A stretch of DNA of 64,000 bases from UBA8522 sp049287565 (GCA_049287565.1 JBAQGA010000189.1:18306-82305), one strand, 5' to 3'; positions 16,096 to 24,519 are shown, counted from the stretch's first letter. Translations and numbers: made by a program. The notes: generated by a model not told the origin, from the sequence alone.

Positions 16096-16974
16096 ATGAC
16101 CGTCAGTGCCGTCGTCAGGTCCGTGAGGCCGGCCCAGTGGACCAAGAACCTCTTCGTCTTCGCGGCTCTGATCTTTGCCCAGAGGTTTTTCTCCGTCCCC
16201 CTGCTGCTCAAGACGGTCGGAGCCTTTTTCATATTTTGCCTGGTCTCCGGCGCCTTCTATATCTTCAATGACCTCCGCGACCGCGAGGAGGACCGGGCCC
16301 ATCCCAAGAAATCGCAGCGGCCGATCGCCAAGGGGGAGATCCGTCCCAGCGAGGCGCTCGTCCTCTTTTTCCTGCTGGCCGCGATCGGCCTGGCGGCCGC
16401 TTTTTGCCTCGAGCGGAATTTTTTTCTGGCCGTCGGCATCTATTTCCTGCTGCAGATGGCTTATTCTCTCCGGCTGAAGCAAGTCGTCATCCTCGACATC
16501 TTCGTAATCGCCGCGGGATTCGTCATCCGGGTGGTGGCCGGCGGACTGGTCATCGCGGTGCCTATCTCCTCGTGGCTCCTGATTTGCACGACGCTTCTGG
16601 CCCTTTTGCTGTCGATGGGGAAGAGACGCCACGAGCTCACCATTCTCGAAGACCGGGCGGCCGAGCACCGCCCTATCCTCAAGGAATACAGCGCCTACCT
16701 GCTCGACCAGATGATCGCCGTGGTCACGGCGTCTACCCTGATCGCCTACTGCCTCTACACGATCTCAGAGGAGACCGTGCAGAAGTTCGGCACGTCGAAT
16801 CTTATCTGGACGGCCCCCTTCGTCCTCTACGGCATTTTCCGGTATCTCTACCTGGTCCATCTCAAAGGCAAGGGCGGCAGCCCGGAAGAGATCATCATCC
16901 AGGACAAGCCGATGCTCTTGAACATCATGCTCTGGATCGGAGCGGTTATTCTCGTTCTCTATTTGAGAGAGTGA
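16096..16974 (+). CDS. UbiA-family prenyltransferase, decaprenyl-phosphate phosphoribosyltransferase-like
   Basis: 292 residues and about eight to nine membrane segments. The N-terminal RPAQWTKNLFVFAAL, the first Asp motif in IFNDLRDREEDRAHPKK followed by RPIAKGEI, and the LLSMGKRRHEL loop are characteristic of the DPPR-synthase branch (mycobacterial Rv3806c type) rather than of quinone or heme prenyltransferases. That branch transfers phosphoribose from PRPP to a polyprenyl phosphate, the first step to polyprenyl-phosphate arabinose. No epimerase partners (DprE1/E2) are nearby. Polyprenyl length and end product are unknown. It converges with recO, overlapping it by 16 bases. Confidence 0.82.
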   Translation: MTVSAVVRSVRPAQWTKNLFVFAALIFAQRFFSVPLLLKTVGAFFIFCLVSGAFYIFNDLRDREEDRAHPKKSQRPIAKGEIRPSEALVLFFLLAAIGLAAAFCLERNFFLAVGIYFLLQMAYSLRLKQVVILDIFVIAAGFVIRVVAGGLVIAVPISSWLLICTTLLALLLSMGKRRHELTILEDRAAEHRPILKEYSAYLLDQMIAVVTASTLIAYCLYTISEETVQKFGTSNLIWTAPFVLYGIFRYLYLVHLKGKGGSPEEIIIQDKPMLLNIMLWIGAVILVLYLRE

Positions 16975-17690
16975 AGGCTTTTCGGCTCCCGCTCGAGATG
17001 GAAGATGATGAGGCTCTGGAGCGCCTGGCTGATGGCCTTGAGCTGACCGGCTGAAAAAGGGGAGGCGCCCTCGCGGGGAGGGGCGTTTTTCTTGACCCAT
17101 TCCAGGAAAGCGGGAAGTTCGGCCGGGGCCGTTTCTTTTTTGAGCGGCGCGCAGGCCGCGCAGTAAACGCCATCCATCCGGGGCGACAGCCAGCCGGATT
17201 CAACCAGCCGCTTCCGGCACTTCTTGCAGCGCCGGAAATCGGGCAGGAGTCCGTTGATCTGGAGGAACCAGGCTTCGAAATACCGGCTCAAGAGCTCCAG
17301 GTCCCCCTTCTCCTTAATGGACCGCAGGATCGACAAGAGAAGCCGGAAGACGAGGTCTTCGCTGGCGCGCGAGGGGAAAAATTCCTCGACGAGCTCGGCG
17401 AAATAGCCGAGCGTGCAGGACGCCCGGTAATCCCGGTGTACCTCGAAGAAGGATTCGATGAGGTCCGCCTGGCTCACCGTCACCAGGTCCTTTCTCTCTT
17501 TCTCGTAATAGAAGACGTTGACCAGCGACAGCGGCTCGAGGCTGCTGCCGAAGCGGTTGCCGAACTTGCGCGCCCCCTTGGCCACGCCGCGGAGCAATCC
17601 CTTATCCCGGCTGAAGAAGACGACGACCTTGTCCTGGTCGCCGATATTGAAGCTGCGCAGGACGATGGCTTCGGTCTGGTCGAGAGGCAT
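16959..17690 (-). CDS. recO: DNA repair protein RecO
   Basis: 243 residues. An N-terminal OB fold (about 1-80; LDQTEAIVLRSFNIGDQDK and GLLRGVAKGARK) is followed by the helical RecO domain with four zinc-binding cysteines (CKKC about residue 155 and CAAC about residue 178). RecO anneals DNA and loads RecA on gaps with RecR. It begins 10 bases after the ntrX-like gene and is the last gene of the rodZ-ntrY-ntrX-recO series. Confidence 0.92.
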   Translation of the reverse strand: MPLDQTEAIVLRSFNIGDQDKVVVFFSRDKGLLRGVAKGARKFGNRFGSSLEPLSLVNVFYYEKERKDLVTVSQADLIESFFEVHRDYRASCTLGYFAELVEEFFPSRASEDLVFRLLLSILRSIKEKGDLELLSRYFEAWFLQINGLLPDFRRCKKCRKRLVESGWLSPRMDGVYCAACAPLKKETAPAELPAFLEWVKKNAPPREGASPFSAGQLKAISQALQSLIIFHLEREPKSLHSLK

Positions 17691-17700
17691 GGACGGACGC

Positions 17701-19071
17701 TCAGGACACGAAAGTGATGTTCAGTGTCTTGATCTTCTCCCGGAGCTCTTTTTCGTCGAGCTTGAGATCGGAAGCAGACTGGGGGATGTCCCAGCCGTTT
17801 CTCATCAGGACGCCGTGGATGTATCGTCTTTCGAAATGTTCCTTGGCCTTATCCAATGTCCGGTCATCCCGCCCCTCAAAAAAATCGGAGAAGTACTCGA
17901 GCTCGCGGGTTTCGACAAGTAGGGTGAGATGAGAGCCGTCGATGACGTCCTCGGGGACCATGATGACGAACCGTTCGATGACGTTCATCAACTCGCTGAC
18001 GTTTCCGGGCCAAATATAGCGCAGGAAGGCCCCGAGGGCCTCCGGACTCATGGTTTTGGGCCTCTTGCCGTATTCCGCGGCGAAGTGCTTGAGGAAGTGG
18101 TCGATCAGGAGAGGAATGTCCTCGGACCTCTCCCTCAAAGGGGGCAGGGTCAGGGGTATAACGTTGAGCTTGAAGAAAAGGTCTTCCCGGAAGCGGCCTT
18201 TGGCGATGAGGTCGCGGAGGCTCCTGGAGGTCGCGGCCATAATGCGGCCCTCGAAGGAAAGGGGCGCCGCGGCCCCGAGCGGTTCGAAAGTCCGCTCGCT
18301 GATAGCCCGGAAAAGGCCGGCCTGGGTTTTCAAGCTCAGGTCGCCGACCTCATCGAGGAACAGTGTGCCTTCGTGGGCCAGCAATAGTTTTCCTTTCTTG
18401 TCCCGGGCGGCCTGGGGGAACGCTCCCTTGAGATAACCGAACAGCTCCATCTCCATCAACTCATCGGGGACGGCCGAGCAGTTGACCTCAACGAACCGTT
18501 TTTCCCGGCGCTGGCTCTTCTGATGGATGAGGCGGGCGACCAGCTCCTTTCCAGTTCCATTCTCTCCGTAAATCAGAACTGTGCCGCCGGCGACCGCAGT
18601 CATTTCGATCTCTTTCCTGAGCTTCTGGATGGAAGGGCTTTCGCCGATGAGGTAATAGCGTCCGTGCTGGCGCTCGCGGAGCAGGAGATTCTCTTCCTCG
18701 AGCTTCTTCTGCCGGAGGGTGTTGCGGACGGTCAGGATGACCTTCTCGAGCGAGAGCGGTTTTTCCAGGAAATCATGAGCGCCGAGCTTGGTCGCGGTGA
18801 CGGCCGTCTCGATCGTGCCGTGCCCGGAAATCATGACCACCGGCGGGCTCTCCTCCATAGCCTTGATCTTCTTAAGGACCTCGATGCCGCTCATCTTGGG
18901 AAGCCAGATGTCGAGAAGCACCAGGTCGACGTTCTGGCTCTTCAGCATCTCCAGACCCAGCTCTCCCGATTCCACGGTCTTGGCCAGAAAGCCCTCGTCT
19001 TCCAGGATCCCTTTGAGCGAGGAACAGATGCTGGCTTCGTCGTCGATGATGAGGATATTCTCTTTGGTCAT
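17701..19071 (-). CDS. NtrX-like response regulator with degenerate sigma-54 contact loop
   Basis: 456 residues: receiver (Asp54 in VLLDIWLPKM), AAA+ ATPase (Walker A GENGTGKE at 169-176, Walker B LFLDEVGD) and a weak C-terminal Fis-like helix-turn-helix (about 425-456). The loop that contacts sigma-54, normally GAFTGA, reads GAFPQA (216-221, nt 18409-18426), lacking the essential Thr. It therefore probably does not activate sigma-54 promoters and may act as a sigma-70 regulator or repressor, as reported for some NtrX and NtrC homologues lacking the loop. It overlaps its NtrY-like kinase by 4 bases. Confidence 0.88.
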   Translation of the reverse strand: MTKENILIIDDEASICSSLKGILEDEGFLAKTVESGELGLEMLKSQNVDLVLLDIWLPKMSGIEVLKKIKAMEESPPVVMISGHGTIETAVTATKLGAHDFLEKPLSLEKVILTVRNTLRQKKLEEENLLLRERQHGRYYLIGESPSIQKLRKEIEMTAVAGGTVLIYGENGTGKELVARLIHQKSQRREKRFVEVNCSAVPDELMEMELFGYLKGAFPQAARDKKGKLLLAHEGTLFLDEVGDLSLKTQAGLFRAISERTFEPLGAAAPLSFEGRIMAATSRSLRDLIAKGRFREDLFFKLNVIPLTLPPLRERSEDIPLLIDHFLKHFAAEYGKRPKTMSPEALGAFLRYIWPGNVSELMNVIERFVIMVPEDVIDGSHLTLLVETRELEYFSDFFEGRDDRTLDKAKEHFERRYIHGVLMRNGWDIPQSASDLKLDEKELREKIKTLNITFVS

Positions 19072-21248
19072 GCGGGCAACTGAATGGTGAATTTGGCGCC
19101 GGTCGGCTGGATATTCTCCACCCGGATCGATCCGTGGTGTTCACGGATGATCTGATTGACGATGGCCAACCCCAGGCCGGTGCCTTTTTTCTTGGTGGAA
19201 AAATAGGGCAGAAAAAGTTTGGTCTTGTCCTCGACCGAAATGCCCGGCCCCGTATCCGAGATCTCGATCGAGACCTGCTGTTGTTTTTTGTCGAAAACGG
19301 CCCGGACCCGGATCTTCCCTTTCTTGTTCATGGCCTCGATGGCGTTGTCGAAGATGTTGATCATGACCCTTTTGATCTGCTCCGGGTCGAGCTGGAGTGC
19401 GGCCGGGAGGTCAGGCGCCACGTTGGCCTCGAACTCGACCTGGGCGAAGATGCCGCGGAAGAGTCCCACCGTCTGTTCGATAAGCGTACGCAGGTCGCCC
19501 GGCCTAAGCTCGACTTTGGGCATGCGGGCGAAGTTGGAGAATTCGTCGACCATGGACTTGATCGTCCGGGCTTCCTGGATAATCGTCCTCGCTCCCTCCT
19601 CGATCACCGTCGGGGAGTTCGGGTCCTGTCTTTTCAGCATCTTGATGATCCGTTCCGCCGAGAGCTGGATCGGCGTCAGCGGGTTCTTGATTTCGTGAGC
19701 GACTCGCTGGGCGACCTCTTTCCAAGTGGCGATCTTCTGGGCCTTGATGAGCTGGGTGAGGTTGTCAAAGACGACGATCATTCCCGAGAAATCGCCGTTG
19801 GCCTGGGGCAAAGGAGAGAGGGCCAAGGCCAGGGTTGTCGTCTGTCCATTGGAGACGATGTTGATCTCCTTGTCCGAAAGGCGGTACCTGTTCTTGATTC
19901 CCCAGGCGATGTTCTTGACGATCTCCCCGTATTTTTCTTCGTTCAGGACCTCTTTGAATCCCTTGCCGATGGGATTCCGGTCTTCGATGGTCAGCATTTC
20001 CCGGGCCGAGGGATTGATGGTCGTGATCCTCCCCTCGGAATCGAGCGTGATGACACCGGTGGTGATGTTCTGAAGGACGGTCTCGATATACTGCTTCCGG
20101 TTCTCGAGCTCGGCGGTTTTCTGGGCGATGTGGAGCTGGCTGTCCCGGAGGTCGGAGATCATCTGGTTGAAGGAGTCGATGAGCGTCCCCAGTTCATCGG
20201 TGGCCGCGTCCTCGACCCGAACGCTCAGGTTGCCCCGGGATACCTCCTTAGTCGCCTGGGCAAGCTTCTCGATCGGGACGGTGATTCCCCTGGCAAGATG
20301 GAGTCCGCTCCAGGAAGCAGCGAAGATGATGAGCAGGGTGATGAACATCAGGATGAAGACGTAAAAGGTCTTAACGGTGATCTTCTGGGGAGCGAGTAGA
20401 CGGTATCTTTCCACGTAGGCGTTGATCGTGGTGAGCTTTTGCGTGAAGCTCTGGGGAAAGAACTTCCCCGCGGTCACCAGGACGTGACCGACGCCGGCCA
20501 GGTCGAAAGCGACACCCCGCCGGACCATCTCCCCGGTTCCCATCGGTTCGATGCTGCGGAAGAGGTCGCCCTGGCGGGCTCTCTCGACGAGATTCGGCTG
20601 GACGGATTTGTAATCTTGGAGAGGAAGTCCGGGGTTGAGATAGGTGAACAGCTCTTCCTCATCCAGGTAGATGCCGATCTCGTCGAGCTTGTATTCGTTG
20701 AGCTTCTCGCGGATGAAATCCCTCAGGAGCAGCCTGTTCTGCACCTGAACGAGCCTGCGGCTGCGGATGTCCCGGCTCAACTCGAGGGCGTAATGGTGGG
20801 CCGTCTCCTCGGCGTCTGCGTAGATTCCGTCGGCGACGCTCTGGGTGTCCGCGATCACGCGGTCGAAAGGCGTCTTGAACCAGAGCTCGATGTTCCGGCT
20901 GATGAGGTCGCTGGCGAAGAAAAAGAGCAGGAAAGTGGGGATGATGCTCAAGGCGATAAAAAACAGGACGAGTTTGGTCTTGAAGTGGGAGCCGACGATA
21001 TTCCGCTTTCTTTCGAGGTAAAGCTTGACCAGGTTCCGGCCCAGGACGAAGAGGAGGACGAGGAAGAGGATCAGGACGATGACCTGCATCATGGACAGGA
21101 GAACGTTGGTTGCCGAGGTGGGGGAGAACTCTTGGGAGGCGCGGATGAAGTACTCGAGGGCGAAGAAGACGATGACGAGCAGGATGACGAAGGCCGCGAT
21201 GAAACGCGGGCCTTTCTTTTTGGGCGTCTCCATCGGCCTAGCTCTCAT
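19068..21248 (-). CDS. NtrY-like membrane sensor histidine kinase
   Basis: 726 residues (722 if it starts at the ATG at 21233). Three hydrophobic segments near the N-terminus (about 15-35, 45-65, 92-112), a periplasmic region to about 300, another membrane segment (about 303-323), HAMP (about 324-380), PAS (about 385-490), HisKA with the phospho-acceptor in RVAHEIKNPLTPIQLSAERI, and HATPase with DTGPGIS and GTGLGLA. This architecture is that of NtrY, usually paired with NtrX in nitrogen or envelope/redox control. It overlaps rodZ by 11 bases and ntrX by 4. Confidence 0.9.
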   Translation of the reverse strand: MRARPMETPKKKGPRFIAAFVILLVIVFFALEYFIRASQEFSPTSATNVLLSMMQVIVLILFLVLLFVLGRNLVKLYLERKRNIVGSHFKTKLVLFFIALSIIPTFLLFFFASDLISRNIELWFKTPFDRVIADTQSVADGIYADAEETAHHYALELSRDIRSRRLVQVQNRLLLRDFIREKLNEYKLDEIGIYLDEEELFTYLNPGLPLQDYKSVQPNLVERARQGDLFRSIEPMGTGEMVRRGVAFDLAGVGHVLVTAGKFFPQSFTQKLTTINAYVERYRLLAPQKITVKTFYVFILMFITLLIIFAASWSGLHLARGITVPIEKLAQATKEVSRGNLSVRVEDAATDELGTLIDSFNQMISDLRDSQLHIAQKTAELENRKQYIETVLQNITTGVITLDSEGRITTINPSAREMLTIEDRNPIGKGFKEVLNEEKYGEIVKNIAWGIKNRYRLSDKEINIVSNGQTTTLALALSPLPQANGDFSGMIVVFDNLTQLIKAQKIATWKEVAQRVAHEIKNPLTPIQLSAERIIKMLKRQDPNSPTVIEEGARTIIQEARTIKSMVDEFSNFARMPKVELRPGDLRTLIEQTVGLFRGIFAQVEFEANVAPDLPAALQLDPEQIKRVMINIFDNAIEAMNKKGKIRVRAVFDKKQQQVSIEISDTGPGISVEDKTKLFLPYFSTKKKGTGLGLAIVNQIIREHHGSIRVENIQPTGAKFTIQLPA

Positions 21249-22008
21249 TGGGCTCTTCCGAAGCCAGGAAATCGCGGTAGTTCTCGGGGGTGATACGGAT
21301 GTCCTGGAGGACGGCGCCCCGGGACCCGAGCGGCTTGGCCTTCTGCCCGTTGATGGTCAGGCCGAAGCCCCCGGCGTTGCCGACGTACAGGAGAACTTCC
21401 CGTTCGGCCGTGACCTCGAGCGATTCCCCCACGGCCTTGACACCATCCCAGATAGATTCCCCATCGGCATAGACATGGAGCCAAGTCTCTTCGATGAAAT
21501 CGATCCGGAGACGAAGCCCCCTGATCTCTTCGACCACCTCCTCCTGCGGCGGCGATTTAGGGATCGCCACCGGATGGCTGGCCGGCAACTTGGTTTCCTG
21601 CAATGCCGGCGGTTCCTTCCCCGGTGACAGAGAAAATACATAGAGAAGGGCCAGCCCTAGGGTGACGACTGCGATAGCCGCGGCCACGAATATCATCTTC
21701 TTCCGCGTGAAGACCGGGGGATGCCTTCGGGACGGCGCCTTGTTTTCTTTTTCTCTGTCTTGGTGTTGCTCTTCGAAGGTCTGCATTTCCTGGTATTTGT
21801 TGAGCACCTGGTGCTCGTCGATGCCGATGCTCTTGGCATAGGAGCGCAGAATGGCCCGGACAAAGAACGCCCCGGGGAGGCGGTCGAGCTGATCTTCCTC
21901 AATAGCCTGGAGAAACCTCAGGCTGATCCGCGTGGAGTCGGCGATCTCTCGGAGAGAGATTCCCCTGAGTTCACGCTCTCGCCGGAGTTCCTGCCCGAGG
22001 GAAGCCAT
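21238..22008 (-). CDS. rodZ: RodZ-like cytoskeletal protein (HTH, transmembrane, DUF4115)
   Basis: 256 residues. An N-terminal helix-turn-helix of the XRE/RodZ type (about 1-75; LRRERELRGISLREIADSTR and GAFFVRAILRSYAKSIG), a basic linker, one transmembrane helix (about 105-127), a proline-rich stretch and a C-terminal DUF4115 beta domain (about 165-245; WLHVYADG). RodZ links MreB to the envelope. It heads the rodZ-ntrY-ntrX-recO set. The start has no Shine-Dalgarno but lies 7 bases after a strong -10, suggesting a leaderless transcript. Confidence 0.88.
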   Translation of the reverse strand: MASLGQELRRERELRGISLREIADSTRISLRFLQAIEEDQLDRLPGAFFVRAILRSYAKSIGIDEHQVLNKYQEMQTFEEQHQDREKENKAPSRRHPPVFTRKKMIFVAAAIAVVTLGLALLYVFSLSPGKEPPALQETKLPASHPVAIPKSPPQEEVVEEIRGLRLRIDFIEETWLHVYADGESIWDGVKAVGESLEVTAEREVLLYVGNAGGFGLTINGQKAKPLGSRGAVLQDIRITPENYRDFLASEEPNES

Positions 22009-22015
22009 TGAAAAA

Positions 22016-22044
22016 ATTGTAGGCTAATCCCGCGGAAGTGTCAA
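22016..22044 (-). promoter_or_regulatory. Strong promoter of rodZ, probably leaderless
   Basis: On the minus strand TTGACA (22044-22039), 17 bases, TACAAT (22021-22016). Both hexamers are near consensus. The predicted start is at 22009, one base before the rodZ ATG at 22008, so the mRNA would begin at the start codon; no ribosome binding site is present. Confidence 0.75.
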
Positions 22045-22276
22045 CAAATGGCTCGGGGTATGGGTTCGAAGGCCCGCAAATTTCCCCCGGCGAGGGAAAT
22101 TCGCTTATTTCCTCGGCTCGCTCTCCGCTTCGTGGATCCCTGCCCATTCGCCTCCGGATGACCTTCTCGCCCATACCCCTCGCCTTGGGGAAAAGAAGGC
22201 GGGCAGTCGTCGGCGGACTTCCTCACCGACCTTTCCGGAGACATCGACCTTTTTCCTATAGCCACACCTTTTATCA
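22045..22276. other. Intergenic region between rodZ and endonuclease V with a strong hairpin
   Basis: About 230 bases without a credible gene. The main structure is an 11-base stem with a 7-base loop (22076-22086 with 22094-22104, one wobble or mismatch depending on strand). No T-run follows on either strand, so it is not a standard terminator. Short open frames here show no protein-like composition. No tRNA fold was found. Confidence 0.45.
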
Positions 22277-22282
22277 TATAAT
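22277..22282 (+). promoter_or_regulatory. -10 element of endonuclease V gene
   Basis: TATAAT ends 11 bases before the ATG at 22294; predicted start near 22289, giving a leader of about five bases. No Shine-Dalgarno is present. No convincing -35 is seen. Confidence 0.45.
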
Positions 22283-22293
22283 ATTGACGTCCA

Positions 22294-22926
22294 ATGGACC
22301 TTAAATGGGCTGTTCGGCTGCAGGAAGAACTCGCCTCCCGTTTGGTCCTGGAATGGACAGGGGACGAAGTCCGGCTGGTCGGCGCGGCCGACTGTTCCTA
22401 TGACTGGAAGGGGAAGCGCATCGGTGCCGCAGCCGTCGTTATGGCTCTGCCCAGCCTTGAGATCGTGGAGACGGCGCAGACGGTTCGCCGTGTTTCGATG
22501 CCTTACATTCCGGGATTTCTGTCTTTCCGAGAAGGTCCGGCCTATCTGGACATCGTGCCTAAGCTCGGCTGCCGGCCCGATGTCATGCTCTTCGACGGCA
22601 ACGGGATCGCCCATCCGAGGAAAATGGGCTTGGCCTCTCATGTCGGTGTCATGCTGGATATCCCCACCATCGGCTGTGCCAAAACGGCCTTCTTCCCGTT
22701 CCGCCCGCCCGCGGAAAAACGGGGCTCCTATACGGTCTATAAGAATAGGCAAGGGGAAAGAGTCGGGGCCTGCCTGAGGACCAGAGCCGGCGTCAAACCG
22801 GTGTTTGTCTCACCCGGCCATCGCACCGACATGAGGCTGGCCAGGAAGGTCGTTCTCGATTGTTCACGCCTTCGCATCCCCGAACCCCTCCGGGAGGCTC
22901 ACCGCCTGAGCCGGGGGATCTTCTAG
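22294..22926 (+). CDS. nfi: Endonuclease V (deoxyinosine 3'-endonuclease)
   Basis: 210 residues. Catalytic features of EndoV are present: the first Asp in GAADCSYD (about residue 33), the wedge motif PYIPGFLSFREGP with Tyr and catalytic Glu (about 70-82), the Asp in DVMLFDGNGIAHPRKMG with the following His, and the YTVYKNRQGERVG segment. It nicks DNA one base 3' of deoxyinosine. It is a lone plus-strand gene that converges on ftsX with a 4-base overlap. Confidence 0.93.
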   Translation: MDLKWAVRLQEELASRLVLEWTGDEVRLVGAADCSYDWKGKRIGAAAVVMALPSLEIVETAQTVRRVSMPYIPGFLSFREGPAYLDIVPKLGCRPDVMLFDGNGIAHPRKMGLASHVGVMLDIPTIGCAKTAFFPFRPPAEKRGSYTVYKNRQGERVGACLRTRAGVKPVFVSPGHRTDMRLARKVVLDCSRLRIPEPLREAHRLSRGIF

Positions 22927-23819
22927 ATTTTGAGGAATCGGGATAGAGAGCTCAAGCTTCCCAATCCCCCCATGAGGACTCCGCCGAGGACTATGCCCAG
23001 GGCTTGAGACAGGGAGAGGTAGCGGAAGTTGATGATCTCCTGGAGGGCCCCCAGAGAGTGGCCGAGGTAGAGGGGAAAAAGCTTCACCAAAAGAAAAAGC
23101 AGGCCCAGAGAGAGGGTACTACCCAGGATTCCGAGGGTGACGCCTTCCAGGAGAAAGGGCAGCCGGATGAAGGTATTGGTCGCCCCGACGAACCGGAGGA
23201 TCTCGATCTCCCCTTGGCGGGCGAAAACGTTGAGGCGGATGACATTGGAGACGATGAAAAAGGAGGCCAGGATGAGGATCCCTCCGAGGAAGAATCCGAT
23301 GGCTCTGGCCAAGCGGCTCAGCGACTGCATCTTCTGTACCCAATCCCGGTTGAACTGGACGTCCTCCACTCCCTTGGTGTTCTTGATGTCCTCGATGAAC
23401 CCGAGGATCTCGTTGGACATGAAGGCCTTCTTCTGCAGGGTCGCCTCGAACGAAGGGGGAAAAGGATTGGTGCCCAGGTTCTGGAGGATTTCCCGGAGCT
23501 CGGGGAAGTTTTTCTGAAATCGTTCCCGGGCCTGTTGGGAGCTGACGCGGTTCACCCGGACGACGTAGGGCGAGGATCTGATGCGCTGCTCGATATGGCT
23601 CAGGTCAGCAACCGTAGCGTTGGGGGAGAGGAAAAAAACCACCATCATATTTTCGGACGTCTGGTCGGCGATGTGCTGGAGATTGTTGGACAGGGAAAAG
23701 AAGACGCCCAGAATAAGGAAGGAAAGACAGATGATGGTGATGGAGAGGAGGTTCCGCGTTCTGTACTGCCAGAGGTTGTTCAAGGCGTCGCGGGAGAAGT
23801 ACCTTATCTTTTGGAGGAT
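22923..23819 (-). CDS. ftsX: Cell division protein FtsX (probable AUC start)
   Basis: 298 residues if started at the ATC at 23819. Four transmembrane segments (about 35-55, 180-205, 235-255, 275-295) around an extracytoplasmic domain with the FtsX fold. From the first conventional start (TTG at 23783) the protein lacks the usual N-terminal amphipathic segment; the in-frame upstream codons encode ILQKIRYFSRDALNNL, the normal FtsX beginning. A perfect AAGGAGGT (23833-23826) lies six bases before ATC at 23819, with no ATG, GTG or TTG available, so initiation at AUC is the best reading. It overlaps ftsE by 16 bases. FtsEX regulates septal peptidoglycan hydrolases. Confidence 0.88.
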   Translation of the reverse strand: MLQKIRYFSRDALNNLWQYRTRNLLSITIICLSFLILGVFFSLSNNLQHIADQTSENMMVVFFLSPNATVADLSHIEQRIRSSPYVVRVNRVSSQQARERFQKNFPELREILQNLGTNPFPPSFEATLQKKAFMSNEILGFIEDIKNTKGVEDVQFNRDWVQKMQSLSRLARAIGFFLGGILILASFFIVSNVIRLNVFARQGEIEILRFVGATNTFIRLPFLLEGVTLGILGSTLSLGLLFLLVKLFPLYLGHSLGALQEIINFRYLSLSQALGIVLGGVLMGGLGSLSSLSRFLKI

Positions 23820-24484
23820 GGCAGGACCTCCTTGCCGATGATCTTTCCCTTGAAAAGAAACAGGATCTTGTCGCCGAAGTGGCGGATCAGTTCTTTGTCA
23901 TGGCTGCAGATGATGACGGACGTGCCCCGCTTATTGATCTCCTTGAAGACTCCCATAATCTCAGCGGCCAGCTCGGGGTCGAGGTTTCCGGTCGGTTCGT
24001 CGGCCAGCAGGATCCGGGGCTCATTCACCACCGCCCGGGCGATGGCCACCCGCTGTTGCTCTCCATAAGAGAGATGGGACGGATACTCCCACATTTTCTG
24101 ATGGAGGTTGACCAGCCGCAGGGCGTTGAACACGCGGCGCCGGATTTCTTTGAGGGAGACGCCGAGGACATGGAGGCCGATGGCCACGTTTTCAAAAACT
24201 CTTTTGTGGAAGAGCAGCCTGAAATCTTGGAAGACGATGCCCATCGTCCGGCGCAACTTGTAGATCCGGTGGTCGGGAAGCCGCAGGATGTTGATGCCGT
24301 CGACGACGATCTGCCCTCGGGTAGGCAGGATTTCGCGGAAGATGATCTTGAGCAAGGTGGATTTTCCGGAGCCGCTGGGGCCGGTGATGAACCAGAAGTC
24401 CCCCTTCAAGACATGGATGTTGATGTCGAGCAAAGCCCAATGGCCTTCCTGATATTGCTTCGAGACATGATAGAGCTCGATCAT
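23804..24484 (-). CDS. ftsE: Cell division ATP-binding protein FtsE
   Basis: 226 residues from the ATG at 24484 (protein begins MIELYHVSKQY, the usual FtsE start). Walker A GPSGSGKST, Q-loop FQDFRLL, and Walker B ILLADEPTGNLDP are canonical. The ABC signature reads LSYGEQQR instead of LSGGEQQR. A GTG at 24517 is in frame, but it lies upstream of the start site predicted from the extended -10 at 24520-24528, so it is disfavoured. It pairs with FtsX, whose gene overlaps its end. Confidence 0.92.
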   Translation of the reverse strand: MIELYHVSKQYQEGHWALLDINIHVLKGDFWFITGPSGSGKSTLLKIIFREILPTRGQIVVDGINILRLPDHRIYKLRRTMGIVFQDFRLLFHKRVFENVAIGLHVLGVSLKEIRRRVFNALRLVNLHQKMWEYPSHLSYGEQQRVAIARAVVNEPRILLADEPTGNLDPELAAEIMGVFKEINKRGTSVIICSHDKELIRHFGDKILFLFKGKIIGKEVLPSSKR

Positions 24485-24519
24485 GACGGCGCGGTCGGCG
24501 GTGTTCAGCTCGGTCACGG

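Noticed and set aside
19134..20399. 421-residue open frame on the plus strand opposite the NtrY-like gene
   Set aside because: Antisense shadow of a clear histidine kinase; the translation is rich in Asp, Gly and Leu with no recognisable motifs.
22214..22224. Minus-strand GAGGAAGTCCG resembling the RNase P RNA motif
   Set aside because: One base is missing from the usual motif and no other RNase P conserved regions are found within 350 bases.
24485..24517. GTG at 24517 as ftsE start
   Set aside because: It lies upstream of the transcription start expected from the extended -10 at 24520-24528, and the ATG at 24484 gives the standard FtsE N-terminus.
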